Assembly: GCA_017445585.1 (NCBI GenBank)
Contig: JAFSTX010000048.1
Coordinates: 1-64,000, forward strand
Reading direction: 5' to 3'
DNA from: Lachnospiraceae bacterium
GTDB lineage: Bacteria; Bacillota; Clostridia; Lachnospirales; Lachnospiraceae
Length of the DNA: 64,000 bases
Positions 51,507-60,738 of the stretch are shown piece after piece. The translations under genes and the position numbers were made by a program. The first letter of the stretch is position 1; every line of letters starts with the position of its first letter. The notes beneath the pieces were generated by a model. The model saw nothing but the letters and a program-made list of their open reading frames with translations, searched no databases and was not told the DNA's origin.

Positions 51507-52124
51507 TCACGGAGTTTTGAAATGCAGGAGGGGGTGCGTGAGAAGTGCTTCCCGCAGCGTCTCCGCTCCGCCGGTAAGACACAGCGTATGGAGACCCTCC
51601 GCGGATGCGGCAGCCGTATTGACCGGCATGTCGTCCACGAAGAGGCATTCTCCGGGGTCGAGACCGCAGCGCGACAGCAGCAGCTGAAAGATCGCAGGCT
51701 CGGGCTTGAGGACGCCCTCTCTGAAAGAGACGATGCCGGGCATCCGGCTCAGCACCGGATAGCGCCGCGTCATGGAATCAAAGTCGCCGGGATTTGTATT
51801 TGACAGGATATACAGATTGTATCCTGCGGCGGCGAGATCCTCCAGCAGCACCTCTGTCCCATCGGGCATTACGAGCCAGTCGCTGCACTCGTGCAGAATC
51901 TTAACGAGCATGTCAGCCTTATCCGGGTACATCGCGGTAAGCAGGCTGACGGTCCCCTCACGGTCTGTCAGACCGCGGTCGGCATCCTTCCACGGCTTTG
52001 AAAGCCAGATAAGGTCGCGCAGCGCTTCTGCCTCCTGCATGCTGCCCGTGTATCTGACAAGCTCCTCCTCGGGATGAAATCTGACGAGAACATTGCCTAT
52101 ATCGAAGATAAGGTTTTTGATCAT
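51507..52124 (-). CDS. HAD-family phosphatase (YihX-like)
   Basis: The 205-residue protein begins MIKNLIFDIGNVLVRFHPEE. D8 is the nucleophile and the usual second Asp is replaced by Gly, as in the FDxGNV subgroup that includes YihX (glucose-1-phosphatase). Motif II is ILSNTNPGD (about residues 106-114), motif III a Lys in VLKPEPAIFQLLL, and motif IV FVDDMPVNTAAA. It probably removes phosphate from a sugar phosphate in the cytoplasm. It is the first gene of the two-gene minus-strand operon with the GDPD gene; the promoter is at 52252-52224. Confidence 0.8.
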   Translation of the reverse strand: MIKNLIFDIGNVLVRFHPEEELVRYTGSMQEAEALRDLIWLSKPWKDADRGLTDREGTVSLLTAMYPDKADMLVKILHECSDWLVMPDGTEVLLEDLAAAGYNLYILSNTNPGDFDSMTRRYPVLSRMPGIVSFREGVLKPEPAIFQLLLSRCGLDPGECLFVDDMPVNTAAASAEGLHTLCLTGGAETLREALLTHPLLHFKTP

Positions 52125-52613
52125 TGCAAAATGCTCCTTAGGTCATATGCAGATTCGCGGCAGGATTCTGATATACGTATATATCTATTGAGCAGAGCGG
52201 CCGGCTGATTCATATCTGCTGCGATTTTAGCACGAAACAATGCTGTCAACAACGCCGGCGGCTTAAATTGAAAAAAACTTGAAAGAATGGCAGATGTCCA
52301 GAGAAACTCAGGCAGTAATCAAAACGGATTCGACTATATGGGATCTGCTTCCGGCTGAGTCTTTGCAGTCGCATCTTTTGATATGGATGTAAAATACCGG
52401 AGTTGGCTGAAAATGCGGAAAATAACGCGCCTGGCACTATCTGGATTTAATCGGATTAAGAAAATGATTAAGAAAATTAATATTTTTGTTTTTCCGTTGA
52501 AAGAAAATAAGGTGCGTGGTATAATCTGCAAAAATTTTTCATGCAGATCATGAAAAAATGTTATGGATGCTCGGTAAATGAGCATAAACGGTGAAAAAAG
52601 GAGGAGAGTATCA
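52125..52613. promoter_or_regulatory. divergent intergenic region HAD gene / AGCS symporter
   Basis: This 489-base interval has no convincing gene. On the minus strand TTGTTG (52252-52247), 17-base spacer and TAAAAT (52229-52224) form the HAD/GDPD promoter. On the plus strand TTGAAA (52497-52502), 17-base spacer, TATAAT (52520-52525) drives the symporter gene. The middle part (52260-52490) is AT-rich and holds nothing I can name. AAGGAGGAG near 52600 is the ribosome binding site for ATG 52614. Confidence 0.55.
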
Positions 52614-54062
52614 ATGACGTTCAGTGAGATCATTTCTTACATTGACGGGGAGATAGCCTGGGGGCCGGTGCTCCTGGTGCTCCTCTTCGGGGTCGGGCTG
52701 TATTTCAGCTTCAGGACCGGATTTTTGCAGTTCCGCAAGTTCGGCTTTACCATGAAGAACACTATCGGCAAGGTGTTCTCCGGCAAAAAGGCAGAAAAAG
52801 GAGAGCTTACTCCCTGGCAGGCCGTGACTACGGCTCTGGCTGCTACGGTCGGTACAGGCAATATCGCCGGAGTGACCGGAGCGATCGCAATCGGCGGTCC
52901 CGGCGCCGTATTCTGGATGTGGATTTCCGCGCTGCTCGGCATGGTCACTAAATATGCCGAGGTAGTGCTTGCGGTAAAGTATCGTGAGCGCAACGCCGCC
53001 GGTGAGAGAGTGGGCGGCCCCATGTACTATATCAAAAACGGCCTCGGACAGAAGTGGAAATGGATGGCGGTGCTGTTTGCTCTGCTCGGGGGACTTGCTT
53101 CGTTCGGTATCGGCAATGCCACACAGGTCAATTCGATCGCTTCCTCCATTACGAATGCGATCGACGCCTTCGGAGGAAATACGGGCGGCGCCACGATCAC
53201 GCTCTTCGGCTCCACGTTTACCGTGGCAGCGCTCATCATCGGTATCATAGTGGCGCTCATCGTGGCCCTTGTGATCCTCGGCGGGCTTAAGGCCGTAGGC
53301 AAGGTCACAGAGAAGCTCGTGCCATTTATGTCCATAGTCTATATACTGGCCGCACTCGTTTTTATCGGATTCAATTTCCCGCAGATCGGTACGGTCTTCG
53401 GCATGATTTTTAAGGGAGCTTTCGATCCTCAGGCTGCCATCGGCGGAGCGGTCGGCATCACCATCATGACCGCCGTGCAAAAAGGTGTCAGCCGCGGATG
53501 CTTCTCGAATGAGGCCGGCCTTGGCTCCGCTCCTATCGCGCACGCATCCTCTTCGGAGACCGATCCGGTAAAGCAGGGCGTCTACGGTATCTTTGAGGTG
53601 TTCATGGATACTATTGTCATCTGTACTCTGACAAGTCTTGTAGTCCTCTGCGGACAGACTTCGGGCATCATCAGTATCAACTGGGGCTCCGGCGCGGACG
53701 GAACCCTCGTCGCCGCTTCGCTGTCAGGAGTCTTCGGCAGCAAGGTTTCGGTGCTGATCATTGCCGTCTGTCTGTCGCTCTTTGCGCTGTCCACCATCAT
53801 CAGCTGGTCTCTCTACGGCGCGAGGTGCTTTGAATTCGTGACCGGCGAAAAGGGCGCAAAGGTCTACCGCGTGCTCTTTGTATTTGTCATTATATTCGGT
53901 GCGGTCATGAGTCTGGACGATGTCTGGAATATAGCTTCCGCGCTTAACGGTTTCATGGCGATACCGAACCTCGTGGCACTGCTGCTGCTCTCGCCTGTAG
54001 TGATAAAGCTCACGAAGGAGTTCTTTGACAAGAAGAAGGAAAAGGTTCAGGACGGCGACTGA
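52614..54062 (+). CDS. alanine/glycine:sodium symporter (AGCS family)
   Basis: The 482-residue membrane protein belongs to the alanine or glycine:cation symporter family. It has about eleven membrane segments and the family signatures: AVTTALAATVGTGNIAGVTG (about residues 69-88), GGPGAVFWMWISALLGM (about 92-108), GGPMYYIKNGLG, and SRGCFSNEAGLGSAPIAHAS (about 294-313). It takes up alanine, glycine or D-alanine with Na+. ATG 52614 is set by AAGGAGGAG. It stands alone between its own promoter at 52497 and the promoter of the DUF6935 gene. Confidence 0.9.
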   Translation: MTFSEIISYIDGEIAWGPVLLVLLFGVGLYFSFRTGFLQFRKFGFTMKNTIGKVFSGKKAEKGELTPWQAVTTALAATVGTGNIAGVTGAIAIGGPGAVFWMWISALLGMVTKYAEVVLAVKYRERNAAGERVGGPMYYIKNGLGQKWKWMAVLFALLGGLASFGIGNATQVNSIASSITNAIDAFGGNTGGATITLFGSTFTVAALIIGIIVALIVALVILGGLKAVGKVTEKLVPFMSIVYILAALVFIGFNFPQIGTVFGMIFKGAFDPQAAIGGAVGITIMTAVQKGVSRGCFSNEAGLGSAPIAHASSSETDPVKQGVYGIFEVFMDTIVICTLTSLVVLCGQTSGIISINWGSGADGTLVAASLSGVFGSKVSVLIIAVCLSLFALSTIISWSLYGARCFEFVTGEKGAKVYRVLFVFVIIFGAVMSLDDVWNIASALNGFMAIPNLVALLLLSPVVIKLTKEFFDKKKEKVQDGD

Positions 54063-54078
54063 CGCCTGATATTACTCA

Positions 54079-54127
54079 TTGAATAGTCCTCCTGATTCGG
54101 ATATACTATATTTGAATCAGGAGGACT
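54079..54127 (+). promoter_or_regulatory. promoter overlapped by a perfect 14-bp inverted repeat
   Basis: TTGAAT (54079-54084), 17-base spacer, TATACT (54102-54107) is a good promoter. The spacer begins with AGTCCTCCTGATTC (54085-54098), whose perfect complement GAATCAGGAGGACT lies at 54114-54127, at the expected transcript start. The right arm contains the AGGAGG ribosome binding site of a 16-codon frame. As DNA it looks like an operator; as RNA read from further upstream it could form a terminator for the symporter transcript. Confidence 0.5.
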
Positions 54128-54131
54128 TGTT

Positions 54132-54182
54132 ATGTCTAAGGTAATCAAGAAAATACTGAAGATCCTGCTATGCGTCGCCTGA
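54132..54182 (+). CDS. 16-codon basic peptide frame
   Basis: ATG 54132 lies behind a strong AGGAGG (54119-54124) and encodes MSKVIKKILKILLCVA before TGA at 54180. It looks like the start of a signal peptide or a small amphipathic, basic peptide. It may be a leader peptide of the following DUF6935 gene (start 74 bases downstream) or the remains of a longer exported-protein gene. No family is recognised. Confidence 0.3.
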   Translation: MSKVIKKILKILLCVA

Positions 54183-54255
54183 GACGGACTGCGATGCCGA
54201 CTGAAATATACTGAGAAACAGCTGATACTTTCTATTATACAAAGGAGAACTGAAG

Positions 54256-54747
54256 ATGAAGATCACATTTGAAAAGCTTCCCCGTAATCTGGAAGAAATG
54301 AAGACTCTGCCCATGGCTGCTCTGAGAACTCCGGAGGAGAGTGCCGCGCTGACCGTGGCTGCCCTGTGCGCATACCCGTCGGATCGGGAAGCGTGCTTTG
54401 CCATGCTGGATTACCTGCGCGGGCCCAGACCCCTTTCACCTATGGAAAAGCAGTTTATCGGCGACCGTTTTATGGACGGAAAGGACTACATCCCGAGATC
54501 GTATTTTGAGGGAGCAACGCCAGAGAATAACTACACCCCCTCGCAGCCTCTGACGCTGGAGCTTTCTGTTAATCCCGCGCCTATGGCCGAGCAGGGCTAC
54601 TGCAGGATAGACGTGCGCAGCGGCGGAGCTGACAGCCCCCGCCAGATCACGCTCCGTAACAAACCTTCTACCGGCGAGTGGTTCCTGTGGGAGCAGATGC
54701 TCCTCGCGGGCATCAGAGTGCCGGCAAGTCAGGACCCCTGGGCATAA
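54256..54747 (+). CDS. DUF6935-type hypothetical protein
   Basis: The 163-residue protein is cytoplasmic, without membrane segments. Motifs RTPEESAALTVAALCAYP, FIGDRFMDGKDYIPRSYFEG, ATPENNYTPSQPLTLEL and the end IRVPASQDPWA are the pattern I recall for the DUF6935 family of Firmicutes, often seen near other small domain proteins; the function is unknown. ATG 54256 follows AAAGGAG. It stands alone behind the promoter/inverted repeat at 54079-54127. Confidence 0.65.
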   Translation: MKITFEKLPRNLEEMKTLPMAALRTPEESAALTVAALCAYPSDREACFAMLDYLRGPRPLSPMEKQFIGDRFMDGKDYIPRSYFEGATPENNYTPSQPLTLELSVNPAPMAEQGYCRIDVRSGGADSPRQITLRNKPSTGEWFLWEQMLLAGIRVPASQDPWA

Positions 54748-54778
54748 GGCGCAGACAGACGAACAGAGTTTTTTACCG

Positions 54779-54807
54779 GGACGGGCGGCCTGAGTGCCGG
54801 CCCGTCC
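54779..54807. terminator. weak hairpin after the DUF6935 gene
   Basis: GGACGGGC (54779-54786) pairs with GCCCGTCC (54800-54807), but no T-run follows on the plus strand. On the minus strand CGGTAAAAAACTC follows, also without a T-run. A transcript end or mere structure; low certainty. Confidence 0.3.
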
Positions 54808-54829
54808 GCTCAAAATAAGGAAGCAGTAT

Positions 54830-56011
54830 ATGCAATATCGTAATGATAGAAACGGAGATCCGGTCTCAGTCCTCGGTTACGGCTGTATGCGTTTCAGCCG
54901 CAAGGGCGGCGGGATCGATATGGACAAGACCGAACAGGAGATTCTGGAGGCCTTTCACGCAGGAGTGAATTACTACGACACGGCCTATATCTACCCCGGA
55001 AGCGAGGATGCGCTGGGGCAGATCCTTCAGAAAAACGGCACCAGAGAGAAGGTCAGGATCGCCACTAAGCTCCCGCAGTACATGGTCAGGAGCATTGCCT
55101 CGGCGGACAGGTATTTTAACGAGGAGCTTGCCAGACTGCGCACAGGATACGTGGATTACTATCTCATGCACCACATCACCGACATCGCGCAGTGGGAGAG
55201 GCTCAAGGGCCTGGGGATCCGCGAGTGGATCGCGGACAAAAAGGCCCTGGGACTGATCCGGAATATCGGCTTTTCCTTCCATGGCAGCACGGAGTATTTT
55301 ATCAGGGTGCTGGAGGACTACGACTGGGATTTTTGCCAGATACAGTATAATTACCTGGACGAGACCTCGCAGGCGGGACGCAGAGGACTGGAGGCCGCGG
55401 AGAAAAAGGGAGTGCCCGTGATCATCATGGAGCCTCTTCGCGGAGGTAAGCTGACCATAGGGCTTCCGCAGCGGGCGAAGGATCTCATAGAGGCCGAGGG
55501 CGGCGGAAGAAGCGCTGCCGAGATAGCACTCAGGTGGCTGTGGGATCAGCCGGGCGTGACCTGTGTGCTCTCGGGTATGAATTCGCTGGAAATGGTCAGG
55601 GAGAACTGCCGGATAGCCGACAGCGCGCTGCCGGGATGCATGACGCAGGAGGAGAGGGATCTCATAGGGCGCATCCGGACAGTCATCTCGGAGACCGAGA
55701 AGGTCGGGTGCACGGGCTGCAGGTACTGCATGCCCTGTCCTCAGGGCGTGGATATCCCGGGAATTTTCCATTACTATAACCAGATGTACACCGACAGCAA
55801 GTGGTCCGGGCGCAAAGAATACGCTCAGACCAATGCGCTGCGGAGGCAGCCGTCCTATGCTTCGCTGTGCATAGGCTGCGGCAAGTGCGAGAAGCACTGC
55901 CCGCAGAGCATACCGATCCGCGAGAAGCTCCGCGAAGCGGACCGCGCGCTGCGGCCGTGGTACGTAAAGGGCGGCGCATTTGTGGTGAGGAAGTTTATGG
56001 TGAGGAAATAG
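54830..56011 (+). CDS. aldo/keto reductase with C-terminal 4Fe-4S ferredoxin domain
   Basis: The 393-residue protein has an aldo/keto reductase barrel (residues 1-285): VSVLGYGCMRFSRKGGG, NYYDTAYIYPGSEDALGQIL with catalytic D and Y, IATKLPQYM (K), and YLMHHITD (H). The C-terminal part has a first cysteine group CTGCRYCMPCP and a second CIGCGKCEKHCP, i.e. ferredoxin-type clusters, as in the Fe-S-containing AKR subgroup common in Clostridia. Electron transfer with ferredoxin or flavodoxin is likely. ATG 54830 has AAGGAAG nine bases upstream. The substrate is not known. Confidence 0.85.
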   Translation: MQYRNDRNGDPVSVLGYGCMRFSRKGGGIDMDKTEQEILEAFHAGVNYYDTAYIYPGSEDALGQILQKNGTREKVRIATKLPQYMVRSIASADRYFNEELARLRTGYVDYYLMHHITDIAQWERLKGLGIREWIADKKALGLIRNIGFSFHGSTEYFIRVLEDYDWDFCQIQYNYLDETSQAGRRGLEAAEKKGVPVIIMEPLRGGKLTIGLPQRAKDLIEAEGGGRSAAEIALRWLWDQPGVTCVLSGMNSLEMVRENCRIADSALPGCMTQEERDLIGRIRTVISETEKVGCTGCRYCMPCPQGVDIPGIFHYYNQMYTDSKWSGRKEYAQTNALRRQPSYASLCIGCGKCEKHCPQSIPIREKLREADRALRPWYVKGGAFVVRKFMVRK

Positions 56012-56085
56012 TGCGGAAGGCAGTTTGTGGCTTTATTACAGGTCAATTTCATGAAATATGAGAGAATAAAGGGAGCGGAGCGCGA

Positions 56086-57843
56086 ATGCTGATTCTGACA
56101 CTTATATCCATACTTTTTGCAATTCTTTTTGAGCTGAATAAAAACGGCATCGCCGCGTGGATACTTCTGGTGCTGACGCTGGGGATGTTTTCTCTCGTCA
56201 GGTACAGATATCTGCTGGATAAGCCTTGGTACGTGCGCGGCGCCGGCTGGCTGGGGCTGGCCGCGGTGCTGACGGCTGTCATGATCTTTGTTCCGGGACC
56301 CGAAAAGCTCCGCCCTGCAGTCGAGGGTGAAAACGCGGGCGTCACGGAGGTCATAACAGTTGAGCAGGGGCAGCTCACAGGCGTCCGCACGGCAGACGGT
56401 GAGGTCGAGGTCTTTGCCGGGATCCCTTATGCGGCGCCTCCGGTGGGCGAGCTGCGCTGGAAGGAGCCTCAGGATCCTGCCGCCTGGGAAGGCGTGCGGG
56501 CGATGGATCATTTTGCCCCGATGAGTATGCAGCCGCAGAACTCCGCGCTGTACAGCTCTCTTGCCCAGATCATCGGCTACCACGATTATCAGGTGACGCT
56601 GGACGATAATTTCCGGGATATCGCGAGCGAGGATTCTCTTTATCTTAATATCTGGAGACCGGCGGGCAGCGCAGAGGACCTGCCTGTGCTCGTCTATATA
56701 CATGGCGGTTCGCTCAAGACCGGCCAGCCCTGGTACGCTGATTACAGCGGAGAGGGACTTGCCAGGAAGGGCGTGATCGTCGTAAATATGGGCTACAGAC
56801 TTGGGGTCTACGGCTTTTATGCCGATCCGGAGCTGGCTGCCGAGTCGGAACACGGCACTACGGGCAATTACGGCCTGCTCGATCAGATCAAGGCTCTCGA
56901 ATGGGTCAGAGATAATATAGCGGCCTTCGGCGGGGATCCGGAGAACGTGACGCTGGCAGGTGAATCGGCGGGAAGTGTATGCGTGAGCGCGCTTTGTGTT
57001 TCTCCGCTCGCCAGGGGCCTTTTCAGACGCGCGATCATGGAGAGCTCGACGGTCAATGCGAAGGAGCCGGGGCACTCGTACCGGAGCCTTGATGAAGCTT
57101 TTGAAACAGGAGCGCAGACGAAGGAACGCCTTGGAGCCGCATCGCTTGCGCAGCTGCGGGATCTGCCGGCATCCGCTCTTGCGGATGAGACTGAGGCGCA
57201 TCACCACATCACGGTGGACGGATATGTGCTGACGGAGCCTCCCTATGAGTCATACCGCAAGGGACTTATTAATCCGGAAGTAGTCCTTCACGGGTACAAT
57301 AAAACAGAGGGAGCGGTCTTTATACTTTTTGATAACGCGAATATGAAGAACTTTGAGCAGAAGGTCCGCGCGTATTTCGGGGAGTATGCCGATGAAGTGC
57401 TTGAGCTCTATCCGGTATCGAGCGATGACGAGGCGAAGGCAGCGTGGATAGATATATATTCCGCCGTGCTCTTTAACTACGGGCATTACTGCCTGAGCCG
57501 TCAGGCTTTTGCCGCCGGCATCCCCGCATATGAGTATTTCTTTACTAAGAATAACGGGCGTCTCGGATACAATCACAGCGGCGAGCAGGTATATTTCTAT
57601 GGGAACATCCCCGCGGATTCCGCCCTATATGGCGACTCGGACCGCGAGCTGTCCGGGATGATGAAAAAATACTTTGCAAATTTCATACGTACCGGCGATC
57701 CGAATGACGGTATACTGCCTGAGTGGAACTGGTCGTCTGATGCGGGCGTGGTTTTTGAGCTCGGGGACGAGATCGGTATTACCGGTGACAGATTCCTCGG
57801 GATCTACGATATCCTCGACCGGATGCAGGGCTGGGAGGAATAA
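56086..57843 (+). CDS. type-B carboxylesterase with N-terminal membrane segments
   Basis: This 585-residue protein begins with three hydrophobic segments (about residues 2-75: LILTLISILFAILFEL, AAWILLVLTLGMFSLV, GWLGLAAVLTAVMIFV), then an alpha/beta hydrolase of the carboxylesterase type B family: EVFAGIPYAAPPVGELRW, EDSLYLNIWRP, VYIHGGS, and GESAGSVCVSAL with nucleophile S294. The active-site histidine is probably in GYNHSGEQVYFYG. The membrane anchor would place the enzyme outside the cell. Substrate could be an acyl or aryl ester; unrelated to the two small esterases of the glycan locus. Confidence 0.85.
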   Translation: MLILTLISILFAILFELNKNGIAAWILLVLTLGMFSLVRYRYLLDKPWYVRGAGWLGLAAVLTAVMIFVPGPEKLRPAVEGENAGVTEVITVEQGQLTGVRTADGEVEVFAGIPYAAPPVGELRWKEPQDPAAWEGVRAMDHFAPMSMQPQNSALYSSLAQIIGYHDYQVTLDDNFRDIASEDSLYLNIWRPAGSAEDLPVLVYIHGGSLKTGQPWYADYSGEGLARKGVIVVNMGYRLGVYGFYADPELAAESEHGTTGNYGLLDQIKALEWVRDNIAAFGGDPENVTLAGESAGSVCVSALCVSPLARGLFRRAIMESSTVNAKEPGHSYRSLDEAFETGAQTKERLGAASLAQLRDLPASALADETEAHHHITVDGYVLTEPPYESYRKGLINPEVVLHGYNKTEGAVFILFDNANMKNFEQKVRAYFGEYADEVLELYPVSSDDEAKAAWIDIYSAVLFNYGHYCLSRQAFAAGIPAYEYFFTKNNGRLGYNHSGEQVYFYGNIPADSALYGDSDRELSGMMKKYFANFIRTGDPNDGILPEWNWSSDAGVVFELGDEIGITGDRFLGIYDILDRMQGWEE

Positions 57844-57903
57844 TCCTTTCGCCGCGTTCGGCATTACCGTTTCTGACAGAATTCGGAGCTTGGGGCCTGA
57901 CTC

Positions 57904-57932
57904 TTTAAAACCTATCGGTTTTGTGGTATTAT
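57904..57932 (+). promoter_or_regulatory. promoter of the Rrf2 gene with a dyad in the spacer
   Basis: TTTAAA (57904-57909), 17-base spacer, TATTAT (57927-57932). AAAACC (57907-57912) and GGTTTT (57917-57922) form a dyad spanning the -35 end and spacer, in a position fit for autorepression by the Rrf2 protein. Confidence 0.5.
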
Positions 57933-57959
57933 GTCCTTTGCAAAAGGACGGTGACAGCT

Positions 57960-58397
57960 ATGATGATTTCTACAAGAGGCAGATATGCGCTGCGTATGAT
58001 GACGGATCTTGCCGAGCATCGCGACGCTGGCTTTATTGCTCTTAAGGATATCGCTGAGAGACAGAGTATTTCCAAAAAATATCTTGAACAGATCATACCG
58101 CTGATGAACAGGGCGGGTATGCTGCAGACAAGCAGAGGTTTTCAGGGTGGATACCGACTTGGGCGCAGCCCTGAGCAGTACACGGTGGGAGAGATCCTGC
58201 GGGTTACGGAGGGATCGATGGTCCCTGTCGCGTGTATGGAGCAGACACCGAATATCTGTCCGCGCTGCAGCGAGTGCGAGACGCTGCCCGTGTGGGAGGG
58301 CCTGCAGCGAGTAGTCGACGAGTATCTCGACGGCATCACGCTTCAGGATATGCTTGACCAGAAAGCCGCCCGAGAGGGAGATAATTACAGTATATAA
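57960..58397 (+). CDS. Rrf2-family transcriptional regulator (IscR/CymR-like)
   Basis: The 145-residue protein has the Rrf2 winged helix (MMISTRGRYALRMMTDLAEH, SISKKYLEQIIPLMNRAGML, SRGFQGGYRLGRSP) and a cysteine-rich loop VACMEQTPNICPRCSECETL near residues 93-112, which in IscR-type members holds a 2Fe-2S cluster; CymR, in contrast, lacks these cysteines. It probably senses Fe-S status and controls the downstream cysK-iscS-iscU genes. Start ATG 57960 is uncertain (57963 possible); AAGGACGG lies upstream. Confidence 0.85.
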   Translation: MMISTRGRYALRMMTDLAEHRDAGFIALKDIAERQSISKKYLEQIIPLMNRAGMLQTSRGFQGGYRLGRSPEQYTVGEILRVTEGSMVPVACMEQTPNICPRCSECETLPVWEGLQRVVDEYLDGITLQDMLDQKAAREGDNYSI

Positions 58398-58484
58398 TCA
58401 TTGACCGCTTTCATTATCATCACTACATTTTTCCGAATCAGCCATTTAATATTTAAAACGATTTTTTTTGCAATTAAATCCGAT

Positions 58485-58521
58485 AAAACCTATTGACAAA
58501 GTAGGAATTGAGGTGCATAAT
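58485..58521 (+). promoter_or_regulatory. cysK promoter with candidate Rrf2 operator
   Basis: TTGACA (58493-58498), 17-base spacer, CATAAT (58516-58521). The -35 box lies between CCTATT (58489-58494) and AAGTAGG (58499-58505), an imperfect dyad, and AAAACCTAT (58485-58493) also occurs at 57907-57915 in the Rrf2 promoter. Binding by the Rrf2 protein would block the -35 box. Confidence 0.5.
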
Positions 58522-58548
58522 ACAGAAAACTGAAATGGAGGAAGAACC

Positions 58549-59481
58549 ATGTCAAAAGTTTATACATCGGTCGATCAGCTGATCGGCGCTACACCTTTGG
58601 TGGAGCTTACGCACATAGAAAGGGAGTTCGGACTTAAGGCGAAGATCGTCGCCAAGCTGGAGTATTTTAATCCGGCCGGTTCCGTAAAGGATCGCATCGC
58701 AAAGGCGATGATCGACGATGCGGAGGAAAAAGGGCTTCTTAAAGAGGGAAGTGTCATTATTGAGCCCACCAGCGGCAATACCGGTATAGGTCTGGCCTCC
58801 GTAGCTGCTGCCCGCGGATATCGTATTATAATTGTTATGCCTGAAACCATGAGCGTGGAGCGCCGTCAGATCATGAAGGCCTACGGTGCAGAGCTCGTGC
58901 TTACCGAGGGCGCAAAGGGCATGAAGGGAGCCATCGCAAAAGCCGAGGAGCTGGCTGCCGAGATACCCGGGAGCTTTATTCCGGGTCAGTTTGTGAATCC
59001 CGCTAACCCTGCCGCGCATCTTGCCACTACAGGACCGGAGATCTGGGCGGATACCGACGGCAAGGTCGATATATTCGTCGCGGGAGTCGGAACCGGCGGA
59101 ACAGTCACGGGTGTAGGGCAGTTCCTTAAGTCACGGAACCCGGAAGTCAAAGTCGCAGCTGTCGAGCCGGCAAGCTCAGCGGTGCTTTCCACGGGCGTGG
59201 CGGGATCGCACAAGATCCAGGGCATCGGCGCCGGTTTCGTACCTGATGTGCTCGACACGAAGATTTACGACGAGATCATCGCTGTCGAAAACGACGATGC
59301 TTTTGCCACAGGCAGGCTGATCGGCAAGAAGGAAGGCTTCCTCGTAGGCATCTCCTCCGGAGCAGCCGCGTGGGCGGCCATAGAGCTTGCGAAACGTCCT
59401 GAGAATGAAGGCAAGACGATCGTGGTGCTTCTTCCGGACACCGGAGACAGATATCTTTCCACACCGCTTTTCCAGGAGTAA
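58549..59481 (+). CDS. cysK: O-acetylserine sulfhydrylase (cysteine synthase)
   Basis: The 310-residue enzyme is a PLP-dependent fold-type II protein. K47 in [11 protein letters not shown] binds [13 protein letters not shown] (about residues 77-86) is the asparagine loop, and [10 protein letters not shown] (about 183-192) the phosphate loop. It makes L-cysteine from O-acetylserine and sulfide. Length and motifs match CysK well. It is the second gene of the Rrf2-cysK-iscS-iscU cluster; cysteine made here supplies the desulfurase downstream. ATG 58549 follows GGAGGAAG. Confidence 0.92.
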   Translation: MSKVYTSVDQLIGATPLVELTHIEREFGLKAKIVAKLEYFNPAGSVKDRIAKAMIDDAEEKGLLKEGSVIIEPTSGNTGIGLASVAAARGYRIIIVMPETMSVERRQIMKAYGAELVLTEGAKGMKGAIAKAEELAAEIPGSFIPGQFVNPANPAAHLATTGPEIWADTDGKVDIFVAGVGTGGTVTGVGQFLKSRNPEVKVAAVEPASSAVLSTGVAGSHKIQGIGAGFVPDVLDTKIYDEIIAVENDDAFATGRLIGKKEGFLVGISSGAAAWAAIELAKRPENEGKTIVVLLPDTGDRYLSTPLFQE

Positions 59482-59573
59482 AAACCATTCTGATTACCCT
59501 TTCCCGGGGCTGCGCCGTAAGGCTGCAGCCCTTATTAAGGGCACCCTTATCGATTTAGCACAGGAGGAATCAT

Positions 59574-60737
59574 ATGAGAGTATATGCGGATAATGCCGCG
59601 ACTACACAGATGAGCGAGGCGGCGCTTGCAGCCATGCTCCCGTGTCTGCGGGAGGAATACGGCAACCCTTCGAGCCTGCACAGCTTGGGTCAGAAAGCTG
59701 CTGAGATACTGTGGGATTCGCGTGAAAAGGTGGCTGCCTGTATAGGTGCTTCGCCAAAAGAGATCTATTTTACGTCGGGAGGCAGCGAAGCGGACAATCA
59801 GGCTATCATATCCGCTGCCAGGATCGGCGCAGAGAAAGGTAAAAGGCACATCGTTTCCACATCCTTTGAGCACCATGCCGTACTCCACACGCTGAAAGCG
59901 CTGGAGAAGGCAGGCTTTGAAGTGGAGCTGCTGCCGGTAGGCGAGATCGGTAATATCACGCCGGATCAGGTCGAAGCGGCGATCCGTCCTGATACTTGTC
60001 TCGTGACCGTGATGTATGCGAACAATGAGATAGGTTCGGTCCTTCCCGTGTCTGAAATCGGGGCAATATGCAGGGATAAAGGAGTGCTCTTTCATACGGA
60101 TGCCGTACAGGCAGCAGGACATCTGCCCATAGACGTATCGGCTCAGAATATCGACCTGCTCTCACTCTCCGCGCACAAGTTTCACGGTCCGAAAGGCGTC
60201 GGTGTGCTCTATGCCAGGAGGGGAGTCAGGCTTACCAATGTGATAAACGGCGGGGCGCAGGAGAGAGGGAAGCGAGCAGGCACTGAGAACGTGGCAGGGA
60301 TCGCGGGTATGGCGGCGGCGCTGGAGGAGGCGGTGAGCCGTCTTGATGAGAACGCTGCAAAGGTCACCCGCCTTCGTGACCGGCTGATAGAAGGCCTTTC
60401 ACAGATACCGTGCTCCATTTTGAACGGCGACCCTATAAAGCGTCTCCCGGGCAACGTGAGTTTCTGCTTTGAAGGGATCGAGGGCGAGAGCCTGCTTTTG
60501 CTGCTGGACGCAAAGGGGATCTGCGCTTCTTCGGGAAGCGCCTGTACCTCCGGCTCTCTTGATCCGAGTCACGTGCTGCTGGCGATCGGGAGACCTCATG
60601 AGATCGCGCATGGCTCGCTCAGGCTCAGCCTGTCCGAACTGAATACGGATGAGGATGTGGATCTGATACTGGCTGAGGTGCCGCGTGTAGTGGAGTATCT
60701 GCGCAGCATTTCGCCGTTGTGGCAGGAAAGGAGATAA
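59574..60737 (+). CDS. iscS: cysteine desulfurase (IscS/NifS type)
   Basis: The 387-residue PLP enzyme begins [20 protein letters not shown], has the PLP lysine K202 in [13 protein letters not shown], and the catalytic cysteine C324 in [17 protein letters not shown]. It moves sulfur from L-cysteine as a persulfide to the scaffold protein encoded directly downstream (one base between stop and start). The size and the cysteine loop fit the NifS/IscS group. A ribosome binding site CAGGAGG lies upstream of ATG 59574. The gene is 92 bases after cysK, with a possible weak hairpin (GGGGCTGCG/CTGCAGCCC) between. Confidence 0.92.
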   Translation: MRVYADNAATTQMSEAALAAMLPCLREEYGNPSSLHSLGQKAAEILWDSREKVAACIGASPKEIYFTSGGSEADNQAIISAARIGAEKGKRHIVSTSFEHHAVLHTLKALEKAGFEVELLPVGEIGNITPDQVEAAIRPDTCLVTVMYANNEIGSVLPVSEIGAICRDKGVLFHTDAVQAAGHLPIDVSAQNIDLLSLSAHKFHGPKGVGVLYARRGVRLTNVINGGAQERGKRAGTENVAGIAGMAAALEEAVSRLDENAAKVTRLRDRLIEGLSQIPCSILNGDPIKRLPGNVSFCFEGIEGESLLLLLDAKGICASSGSACTSGSLDPSHVLLAIGRPHEIAHGSLRLSLSELNTDEDVDLILAEVPRVVEYLRSISPLWQERR

Positions 60738-60738
60738 T

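Noticed and set aside
54866-57207. Long minus-strand frames opposite the aldo/keto reductase and carboxylesterase
   Set aside because: Both strands cannot be coding here; the plus-strand proteins have full family motifs.
58400-58548. T-box or other riboswitch before cysK
   Set aside because: The interval is short and AT-rich, with no specifier/antiterminator pattern; the promoter dyad explains control better.
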